From Rubritalea sp051252225 (GTDB taxonomy: Bacteria; Verrucomicrobiota; Verrucomicrobiia; Verrucomicrobiales; Akkermansiaceae), in assembly GCF_051252225.1 (NCBI RefSeq), contig NZ_JBPOGE010000009.1, forward strand, positions 43,560 to 107,559: 64,000 nt of DNA, written 5' to 3'. A program made the position numbers and the translations under genes. Below the pieces are notes generated by a model. It was given only the letters and a program-made list of their open reading frames with translations, was not told the origin of the DNA and did no database searches. The first letter of the stretch is position 1; each line of letters begins with the position of its first letter. Below, one piece after another: positions 34,692-41,489 of this stretch.

Positions 34692-35594
34692 TTAGGCTAC
34701 GTTGTTAGAGTTCTTACTGGAAACAGGGTTTTGCTTGAATGTTGGAGCGAGCACTGTTGGTGAGAAATTCTTAGGTGTCACCTTAGGCATTGGTATGATA
34801 TCGGCACTGAGCTTCTTACTCTCTTTATTGAGCCCCATCATGTAGTTGGTGATCTCAGACTTGAGGCGCATAAATTCTGGATGATCATTCAGTGTGTGGC
34901 GGTCACGTGGACGTGCCATGTTCACCTTGAAGTCGTCAGAGAGAGTTGCCGCTGGCCCCATAGTGAGAGGGACGATGCGATCAGCCATCAGAACGGCTTC
35001 GTCCACATCGTTAGTGATCATCACTACTGTACGTTTGTCTTTCTCCCAGATATTGAGGATTTGGTCCTGTAGCTCTGATCGAGTGAGGGCGTCTAGTGCT
35101 GAGAGCGGCTCGTCAAGCAGCAGAACTTCCGGGTCCAGAGAGAGTGTGCGTGCAAGCGATGCTCGCTGACGCATGCCGCCTGACAGCTCTTGTGGTTTCT
35201 TATCAAATGCGTGATCGAGTTTCACCATTTTCACATAGTGTCGTGCGCGCTCTTCAAGATCACTCTTGGAGAGTCGAGGGTCCACAGCCCTAATAGCAAG
35301 CTTCACATTCTCTACCACCGTCAACCAAGGGAGGAGTGAGTAGTTCTGAAACATGAGTCCGAGGTCTGGGCCCGGCTCCTTAATGCTCTCCCCTTTGAAT
35401 CGAACTTCGCCTGTTGAAGGTTTTTCGAGGCCAGAGAGAAGACTCATTAGTGTACTCTTCCCTGCTCCAGAGAATCCGATGACTGCGACAAACTCATTTT
35501 CTTCAACCTTGAGGTTAAGATCCTTGAGGATATCCACCCTGCTGGAGGGCGGTCCGTAGCTTACTGAAGCGTTATCTATTTCTAAAAATGCCAT
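34692..35594 (-). CDS. nrtC: Nitrate ABC transporter ATP-binding subunit (NrtC type)
   Basis: A second ABC ATPase of 300 aa: Walker A GFSGAGKSTL (about 39-48), Q-loop MFQNYSLLPWL, signature LSGGMRQRASLAR (about 137-149), Walker B VLLLDEPLSALD and ITNDVDEA, where the usual switch His is replaced by Asn (TND instead of THD). It lacks the extra NrtA-like C-terminal domain of cyanobacterial NrtC; a 45-residue tail rich in Pro/Thr/Asn is seen instead. With NrtD it makes a heterodimeric ATPase. Confidence 0.85.
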   Translation of the reverse strand: MAFLEIDNASVSYGPPSSRVDILKDLNLKVEENEFVAVIGFSGAGKSTLMSLLSGLEKPSTGEVRFKGESIKEPGPDLGLMFQNYSLLPWLTVVENVKLAIRAVDPRLSKSDLEERARHYVKMVKLDHAFDKKPQELSGGMRQRASLARTLSLDPEVLLLDEPLSALDALTRSELQDQILNIWEKDKRTVVMITNDVDEAVLMADRIVPLTMGPAATLSDDFKVNMARPRDRHTLNDHPEFMRLKSEITNYMMGLNKESKKLSADIIPMPKVTPKNFSPTVLAPTFKQNPVSSKNSNNVA

Positions 35595-35614
35595 AATCTT
35601 GGATATTTCTATGA

Positions 35615-37234
35615 TTAAACGCTTACTGCACCGTCGAAGGTAACCATGCGCTGGAAGACGATCATGATGCGATCAAGAATGAGTCCGATGATGCCCACGA
35701 GGAATACGACAACCATCATCTTAGCGAGTGAGTCGGAAGCGCCGTTGTTGAACTGATCCCACACAAACTTACCAATACCTTCTGATGAGGAGAGGAGTTC
35801 CGCAGCGATAAGAACCATCCAGCCGACACCTAGTGAGATACGAAGACCTGCAAAAATAAGTGGCAGCGCAGACGGAATGACGATCTTGAAAAGACGAGCG
35901 AAGAAGCCGAGCTTGAGTACGCGTGCTACGTTCATGTGATCTTTATCGATAGACGCTACTCCGAGGGCTGTATTTGCCAAGGTCGCCCAAAGTGAACAGA
36001 GAGCCACAGTCACTGCTGAAGCAATGAAGGCTGGATTGATCTTATACTCACCGATTAATGGGAGATCCCATAAGAATTCCATAATTGGGTTGTTGTCAGG
36101 ATCAGGGATGAGACCTGAGACAATGATGAGTGCGATAGGCAACCATACGATTGGTGAAACCGGCTTGAAGATGGCGATGAACGGAGTCATGGCAGCCATG
36201 AAGGTAGAGTTGAGGCCGCAGAGGATTCCGACTGGAACCGCAATCGCTGTGCCGATAATAAATCCAGTAAAGACACAGAAAATAGAACGCTTAACCTGGT
36301 ACCAAATGGTTGCTGGCTTAGCATACTCAGAGTCCTCCATCTTACCTAAGCGGGATTCAGCTTTAGCAATAGAACGAGCCTTATCATAAGCCGCCTTACC
36401 TGTGAGTGTGAGAAACTCAGCATTGGATGCTGTAATCTTCCCTGTAGCGGACTCCACCTGAATCGCTTTATTGCGATTACTAAGAAGTTCAATTTGCTTC
36501 TTAAGGAACTGTTCCTCTTCTGCAGCGAATGTTTGAGTAATGAGGGCGTCAGCTACTTGTGGGGATTTCATCTCGCGAATCTTATCAATTTCTTTCTTAA
36601 GTACAGAGAGCTTCTCTTTATTGGCCTCGCTCTCAGATTCAGCAACCTTCACCTCACCTTGGTAAGCTGTATAAGCCGCTTGATTACCCGCTGGCAGTGA
36701 GTCAGCCTTCACAATGAGTGCCTCCTTTTTAGCGTCTGCTATCTCTTTGTATTCAACTTTCTTGGCTTTATATTCTGCATCAAGCGGCGCAATGAGCCCT
36801 TTAGTCTTTTCGCTCATAGCAGACTTAGCCTGTGTCACCGCTTCGTTCGCTAGCTTTACACGCTCCTCTACGCCTACAAGTTGCTCTTTCGACTCCTCAA
36901 GCATCTGCTCGCGCGCATCACCTGTAAGCTCGTAAGCTTTCATCTTTAGATTCTCTCGTTCAGCTTGCTTATCGATGGCGTTGTACCCTTTCCAGGTCTG
37001 GGCCGGGTTAGGAAGCGTGCCAGACTTCGTTTGGATCGTTCCTGAGGTGACATGCCAGAGGAAGAGGAAGGCTAGCACACCAGCAATGGGGACAAATATC
37101 CATTGACCAATCTTCTGGAGCTGGATTTTCGGTTCTTCACCATAACAAAGCCTCACCACTGGAGCCAGGAATGTGAGGCCACTGAGATCGATGGCTTTTA
37201 AGAGTGCGTATTGTAGTTTCTTTAGGAATTTCAT
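35615..37234 (-). CDS. nrtB: Nitrate ABC transporter permease with long coiled-coil insertion
   Basis: A permease of 539 aa, nearly twice the usual 270-300 aa. A first membrane helix lies near residues 45-65 and the normal permease core near 320-525, including the EAA-type loop (ALPLIFAGLRISLGVGWMVLIAAEL). Between them lie about 235 residues rich in Lys, Glu, Ala and Gln (for example EQLVGVEERVKLANEAVTQA), predicted as coiled coil and probably outside the cytoplasm. The frame opens 23 codons earlier; Met 37234 is chosen because it begins the hydrophobic N-terminus. It forms the transport channel for nitrate with NrtC/NrtD. Confidence 0.82.
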   Translation of the reverse strand: MKFLKKLQYALLKAIDLSGLTFLAPVVRLCYGEEPKIQLQKIGQWIFVPIAGVLAFLFLWHVTSGTIQTKSGTLPNPAQTWKGYNAIDKQAERENLKMKAYELTGDAREQMLEESKEQLVGVEERVKLANEAVTQAKSAMSEKTKGLIAPLDAEYKAKKVEYKEIADAKKEALIVKADSLPAGNQAAYTAYQGEVKVAESESEANKEKLSVLKKEIDKIREMKSPQVADALITQTFAAEEEQFLKKQIELLSNRNKAIQVESATGKITASNAEFLTLTGKAAYDKARSIAKAESRLGKMEDSEYAKPATIWYQVKRSIFCVFTGFIIGTAIAVPVGILCGLNSTFMAAMTPFIAIFKPVSPIVWLPIALIIVSGLIPDPDNNPIMEFLWDLPLIGEYKINPAFIASAVTVALCSLWATLANTALGVASIDKDHMNVARVLKLGFFARLFKIVIPSALPLIFAGLRISLGVGWMVLIAAELLSSSEGIGKFVWDQFNNGASDSLAKMMVVVFLVGIIGLILDRIMIVFQRMVTFDGAVSV

Positions 37235-37361
37235 AGCGTAAGCAGAAATAGTGTTGGCATTGACTAAGCAGGCACTAGACCACCACTTATTAGTTCTGCT
37301 CATAACTGAGGTGAATCACTAACATTCACCCCAGAATTCAGCTGGTTCTATATGCAAAAAA

Positions 37362-37388
37362 AAGGCCACCTTTTAAAAAGGTGGCCTT
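37362..37388 (-). terminator. Hairpin between nrtA and nrtB
   Basis: AAGGCCACCTTTT (37362-37374) and AAAAGGTGGCCTT (37376-37388) make a perfect 13-bp stem with a single-base loop, followed leftward by about seven Ts. It lies 31 bases after nrtA and probably cuts down transcription into nrtB-D. Confidence 0.85.
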
Positions 37389-37419
37389 AATTACAATACT
37401 ACAGGTATTACTATGAAAA

Positions 37420-38790
37420 TTATGCTTCAGGATCTTTGTTACCGATCTTGTGGCTATTGAGATATTTGATCGGCTCTTTACCGTCATATTCAACACCATC
37501 AATGAAGTCTGTTGTAGGCACTTTGAAGCCATCTGTATCCCAAGGGATATCCGCCTTATCGATATTACCTTCTTCTACGAGCATCTTAGCTGCTTCGAGG
37601 TAAACTTCAGGAGCATAAACGCTTTTTGCAGTTTCTAGGTACCAATCTTTAGACTTAGGCTCTGAAATCTGTCCCCAACGACGCATCTGAGTGAGAAACC
37701 AGATACCATCAGAGTACCATGGGTAGGTAGCGTTGTTTTTGTAGAATACGTTGAAATCTGGCATCTCACGCTTGTCAGTCTTCTGGAAGAAGAAATAGCC
37801 AGTCATGGAGTTCTTAATGACATCGTAGTCAGCACCTACATAATTCGGACGTGAAAGGATACGTGCAGCTTCTTCGCGGTTTACAAGCTTGCCACTTTCA
37901 TCGGTCTCATCGAGCCATTTACCAGCACGAATGAGAGCCTTAGTTACAGCGATGTTAGTTTTTGGATTTTCGTCAGCCCATGCCTTAGATACACCAAATA
38001 CTTTCTCTGGGTTGTTTTTCCAGATGTCGTAGTTAGTGATTACTGGCACACCGATACCTTTAGCCACAGCTTGCTGATTCCATGGTTCACCCACGCAGTA
38101 GCCTTGGATATTACCAGACTCTAGAGTCGCCGGCATCATTGGCGGAGGTGTTACGGATAGCTCAACTTGAGCGTCGGTACGACCACCTACATCTGACTGC
38201 GTATACATACCTGGATGTATATCTGCAGCTGCCAGCCAGTAACGTAGTTCGTAGTTGTGAGTGGATGTTGGGAAAACCATACCCATTTGAAGCTTCTCAC
38301 CTTCATCCAACTTCTCAATTACAACTGGCTTCAGAGAATCTGCTGTAATAGGGTGTGGAGGGGTGTCTGAATCGAGCTTAGGGTCATTTTCCTGCATCTG
38401 CTTCCAGATGTTATTGGATACTGTAATAGCATTACCATTGAGATCCATTGTGTAGGACGTGACGATGTGCGCCTTAGTACCAAAACCAATTGTCGCTGCA
38501 ATCGGCTGACCAGAGAGCATATGCGCACCATCTAAATCACCAGAGATTACATTATCTAAGAGAGTTTTCCAGTTTGGCTGAGCGACTACATCGACCTGAA
38601 GGCCTTCATCATCGAAAAATCCTTTTTCCTTCGCGATTACGAGAGGAGCGCAATCAGTAAGCTTGATAAAACCAAACTTAAGAGAGTCTTTTTCTACATC
38701 GAGCTGCCCAGCGTAAAGAGCAGGTGCTGCCATAACGCTAGCAATAGTGGCGAGCGTACTAACTTGTTTAATTAACGGGTTCGTTTTCAT
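37420..38790 (-). CDS. nrtA: Nitrate ABC transporter substrate-binding protein
   Basis: A protein of 456 aa of the NrtA/CmpA class with a signal peptide (about 1-27, MKTNPLIKQ... to ALYAG). The KFGFIKLTDCAPLVIAKEKGFF opening and the AGAHMLSGQP-like segment (DGAHMLSGQPIAAT) are hallmarks of nitrate-binding family members. The last third (about 330-456) contains GVSKAWADENPK and 'NFNVFYKNNATYPWYSDGIWFLTQMRRWGQI'-like helices. The frame opens 23 codons earlier but the Met at 38790 begins the signal peptide. It feeds nitrate to NrtB/C/D. First gene of the leftward nrt operon. Confidence 0.9.
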   Translation of the reverse strand: MKTNPLIKQVSTLATIASVMAAPALYAGQLDVEKDSLKFGFIKLTDCAPLVIAKEKGFFDDEGLQVDVVAQPNWKTLLDNVISGDLDGAHMLSGQPIAATIGFGTKAHIVTSYTMDLNGNAITVSNNIWKQMQENDPKLDSDTPPHPITADSLKPVVIEKLDEGEKLQMGMVFPTSTHNYELRYWLAAADIHPGMYTQSDVGGRTDAQVELSVTPPPMMPATLESGNIQGYCVGEPWNQQAVAKGIGVPVITNYDIWKNNPEKVFGVSKAWADENPKTNIAVTKALIRAGKWLDETDESGKLVNREEAARILSRPNYVGADYDVIKNSMTGYFFFQKTDKREMPDFNVFYKNNATYPWYSDGIWFLTQMRRWGQISEPKSKDWYLETAKSVYAPEVYLEAAKMLVEEGNIDKADIPWDTDGFKVPTTDFIDGVEYDGKEPIKYLNSHKIGNKDPEA

Positions 38791-38812
38791 AATTTGTGAA
38801 CACCAGCAATCC

Positions 38813-38828
38813 AGCACTACCTGTGCCA
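38813..38828 (-). promoter_or_regulatory. Sigma-54 promoter of nrtA
   Basis: TGGCACAGGTAGTGCT on the minus strand: TGGCAC, 5 bases, GTGCT; one mismatch in the -12 element. The predicted transcription start is near 38802, 12 bases before the nrtA ATG. Confidence 0.65.
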
Positions 38829-38864
38829 ACCCTCGACACCATAAGGCTTCGCTATGCATCTAAA

Positions 38865-38883
38865 AAATGAATCTGATTCATTT
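38865..38883. promoter_or_regulatory. Perfect 19-bp palindrome, operator candidate
   Basis: AAATGAATCTGATTCATTT lies between divergent nrtA and the LysR gene, 37 bases upstream of the nrtA -24 box. A likely dimer binding site for the LysR protein or another nitrogen regulator. A related ATGAAT/ATTCAT site sits upstream of nirB. Confidence 0.55.
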
Positions 38884-38970
38884 CTGCAGATGGTACACAT
38901 CCTGCTTACATAACATTAATAAATATCCTAGTCTCCCCCGCCTTACACCTCACACCTAATTTCTCACTCA

Positions 38971-39909
38971 ATGAACTTACCTGAAATACGTCAGCTTAAG
39001 ATTTTTATAGCTCTAGAAGAAACGCGTTCATTTACTGCAGCGGCCAATAAGAACTTCATCACGCAATCTGCAGTATCCCACTCTATTAAATCACTAGAGA
39101 AGCAGCTAGACTGCAGCCTCATAGAGCGCATGGGTAAACGTATAACCCTTACCCCATACGGTGAGGTGTTTCTCCATCACGCTAAACGCGTCATTGCTGA
39201 ACTGGAGTCATCTCTGACTAAAATTGAAACTCTCAAGCACTGGGGTTACTCTTCTATTAGGGTAGGTGCTTCAGACACAATCTGCCAGTACATCCTACCT
39301 AGTGTTCTTAACACTTTTGCTAGGATGCATCCCAAATGCGAGATTACTGTTGATCTTGGTGACACATTAGCGATGCAGAAAAAACTGGCGCATGGGCAGC
39401 TTGATCTCGCTATTGGTATCCATCTAGCTCCTAGCGACAACAATTTCATTTTTACTCCACTCACAGAAGACACGCTTTGCTTTGTAACCTCACCTGATCA
39501 CGATTGGGTTCAGCGCCAGACTAATAGAGGCGGTTCACTCACAGATGTTAGACTCATCGCTTACGGTGCTGAAAGTGAGACGATGCGCCTCATTACTAAG
39601 CACTTTAGCGAGACCGTCGTGAAATACCGTCACCCGCTTTCCCTGGGGAACATGGAAGCTATTAAAGAGATGACAAAAATTGGTCTCGGAGTTGGCATCA
39701 TCCCCCCTTGGGTCGCCAAGAAGGAATTTGAAAAAGGCGAGTTAGTAGCCCACACTATATCCTCCCCTCCACCACGACGCAACTGGGGTGTGTTTTCAAA
39801 TAGCGGAAAAACCTTCTCTCTTCCTGAAGAGGATTTCATTACGATCTGCCGAGAAGAAATGGAAAAGGCGATCCATACAGGGAGAAAACTAGAAGAAGTG
39901 GGAGCGTAA
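38971..39909 (+). CDS. LysR-type transcriptional regulator of the nitrate genes
   Basis: A protein of 312 aa. The N-terminal winged helix-turn-helix is clear (LKIFIALEETRSFTAAA...SAVSHSIKSLEKQLDCSLIER, about 8-54, with RITLTPYGEVF). The C-terminal part is the usual two-lobed sensor (IRVGASDTICQYILPSVL, about 93; 'LPEEDFITICREEM' near the end). It is divergent from nrtA across a 19-bp palindrome. Position suggests that it controls nitrate or nitrite assimilation, like NtcB, Nac or CysB-type regulators; the inducer is unknown. A terminator separates it from the porin gene. Confidence 0.85.
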   Translation: MNLPEIRQLKIFIALEETRSFTAAANKNFITQSAVSHSIKSLEKQLDCSLIERMGKRITLTPYGEVFLHHAKRVIAELESSLTKIETLKHWGYSSIRVGASDTICQYILPSVLNTFARMHPKCEITVDLGDTLAMQKKLAHGQLDLAIGIHLAPSDNNFIFTPLTEDTLCFVTSPDHDWVQRQTNRGGSLTDVRLIAYGAESETMRLITKHFSETVVKYRHPLSLGNMEAIKEMTKIGLGVGIIPPWVAKKEFEKGELVAHTISSPPPRRNWGVFSNSGKTFSLPEEDFITICREEMEKAIHTGRKLEEVGA

Positions 39910-39974
39910 GCTCAGATCGTTAACCAGCTTTTCTAATAGCAGCGCTTTTCACCTTAGCTTCAATAGATCCTTTT

Positions 39975-40004
39975 AGCTCCATCACACTCTGGTGGAGCTT
40001 TTTT
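39975..40004 (+). terminator. Terminator of the LysR gene
   Basis: AGCTCCA (39975-39981) and TGGAGCT (39993-39999) form the stem; a T-run follows (39999-40004). Confidence 0.8.
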
Positions 40005-40095
40005 GTGCCATGCAGTGAGCCCTGAAGTAAACTAAGCATAAGTGAATCAAATTAATGTATTGGATTAATTGTACTGGTTGGCACACCTAACATCT

Positions 40096-40111
40096 TGGCA
40101 CATTCGTTGCT
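40096..40111 (+). promoter_or_regulatory. Sigma-54 promoter of the porin gene
   Basis: TGGCACATTCGTTGCT: TGGCAC, 5 bases, TTGCT, an exact match to the -24/-12 consensus. The predicted start is about 40122, 4 bases before the porin ATG. GTGAATCAAATTAAT (about 40042-40056) upstream is a weak relative of the nrtA palindrome. Confidence 0.8.
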
Positions 40112-40125
40112 TGTTGTATGACGTT

Positions 40126-41364
40126 ATGAATAAACGTACATTATTGTCATTATTAGCACTCACACAGACAGCAGTAATCGCTGGTGAAGTTCAAGAGATC
40201 CCCGTTGTAGAAAAACCGAAAGAAGAGTGGTTTAAGTTCTCCGTCGATGCTCGTGCTCGTCTTGAGCAGCGCAAGATACAAGGTCTAGATAACTCTTGGG
40301 CTGGCACATTCCGTATTCGCCCAGGTTTCTTCGTTGGTAAATCTGAAGGTTTTGGTGCCTTCGTCGAAACTGAAAGCACTCTTGCTTTCATCGATGATTA
40401 CGCAAGCGCTCAACCACAACTCAACCCTAATACACCAGGAAACACACGCATTGATGATCCTGAGAACAACGAGCTCAATCAGCTTTACGCTCAGTACATC
40501 GGCTACGGCGCACTTCTTCGTGGAGGTCGCCAGCGTATCATCTATGATAACGCAGCATTTATCGGTAATGTTGGATGGCGTCAGAACGAGCAAACGATGG
40601 ATGGCGCATTGCTCGACTATAAGAAAGATGCATTCACATTTAAGTATAGCTACGTAAACCGTGTGAACCGCATATTCGGTGCAGATGCTCTAGGTGCTGC
40701 AAGAGCCCTCAAAGGTGCTGCACACTTCGTCAACGGGTCCTACAAGTTTGGTGAGAATAAGTTTACCGCTTACACCTACCTCATGGATTTTGATGAGTTG
40801 TCGTTCTCGCGTGCTAGCAACAACACATATGGTGGCTTCTTCGACTTTGCTCTTGGCGAAGGATCACTACATACAGAATTTGCCTACCAGACTGAAGCGG
40901 GTAACAACGAAGCTGATTACGGTGACTACTACGCTCACGTTTTCTACGGAGGTAAAGCGAGCATCCTCGACTACAACGTTGGTGTTGAATACCTAGGTGA
41001 TGAGTTTGTGACTCCCCTCGCTACTGTGCACAAATTTAACGGATTTGCTGACAGATTTGCTGGCAATCGCCTAGGTTTGGCTCCAGCTGCCGCATGGAAT
41101 GGCCTTAGTGATGTTTACGCAAGTGCTGGGACAAAAATCGCCGGCGGTGTGGTACTTACAGGATTCGTACACGCCTTCTGGGATCAGGATTTTGATCAGT
41201 TCTACGGATTCGAATTTGATGCTACTGCAGTGAAAAAGTTCAACGATAACTTCAAGGCTGTTGCTAAGTACGCCTACTATTTTGGCAATAACGATGATAG
41301 TGATTACGTTGCTTTCGAAGACAACATCTCCCAGTTCTCAGTTGAACTGAACTACACCTTCTAG
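40126..41364 (+). CDS. Outer-membrane porin of the nitrate cluster
   Basis: A protein of 412 aa with a signal peptide (about 1-19) and a body of alternating short amphipathic strands ending in a C-terminal aromatic residue (SVELNYTF), as expected of a beta-barrel. The first strand region (WFKFSVDARARLEQR) resembles alginate-export/OprP-like porins found beside uptake systems. The frame opens 19 codons upstream, through the promoter; the ATG at 40126 is chosen because it begins the signal peptide. It probably lets nitrate or nitrite cross the outer membrane; the substrate is inferred from place. Confidence 0.75.
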   Translation: MNKRTLLSLLALTQTAVIAGEVQEIPVVEKPKEEWFKFSVDARARLEQRKIQGLDNSWAGTFRIRPGFFVGKSEGFGAFVETESTLAFIDDYASAQPQLNPNTPGNTRIDDPENNELNQLYAQYIGYGALLRGGRQRIIYDNAAFIGNVGWRQNEQTMDGALLDYKKDAFTFKYSYVNRVNRIFGADALGAARALKGAAHFVNGSYKFGENKFTAYTYLMDFDELSFSRASNNTYGGFFDFALGEGSLHTEFAYQTEAGNNEADYGDYYAHVFYGGKASILDYNVGVEYLGDEFVTPLATVHKFNGFADRFAGNRLGLAPAAAWNGLSDVYASAGTKIAGGVVLTGFVHAFWDQDFDQFYGFEFDATAVKKFNDNFKAVAKYAYYFGNNDDSDYVAFEDNISQFSVELNYTF

Positions 41365-41398
41365 AGGATTCACATAGTTTAGTTATTCAAATCAAATT

Positions 41399-41438
41399 CA
41401 CCCAATCGATGAATCTCATTCATTGATTGGGTGTTTTT
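41399..41438 (+). terminator. Terminator of the porin gene, with an operator-like loop
   Basis: CACCCAATC-G-ATGAAT (41399-41414) pairs with ATTCAT-T-GATTGGGTG (41418-41433) through one G-T pair, with a CTC loop, then five Ts. The inner ATGAATctcATTCAT is the same sequence family as the 19-bp palindrome before nrtA, so it may double as a regulator site for nirB. Confidence 0.75.
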
Positions 41439-41439
41439 G

Positions 41440-41455
41440 TGGCACGCCACATGCT
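41440..41455 (+). promoter_or_regulatory. Sigma-54 promoter of nirBD
   Basis: TGGCACGCCACATGCT: TGGCAC, 5 bases, ATGCT; one mismatch in the -12 element. The predicted start is near 41466, leaving a 24-base leader before the nirB ATG. It begins directly after the porin terminator. Confidence 0.65.
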
Positions 41456-41489
41456 CAATAAGAATCAACAACTACCCAATTATCCAAAT

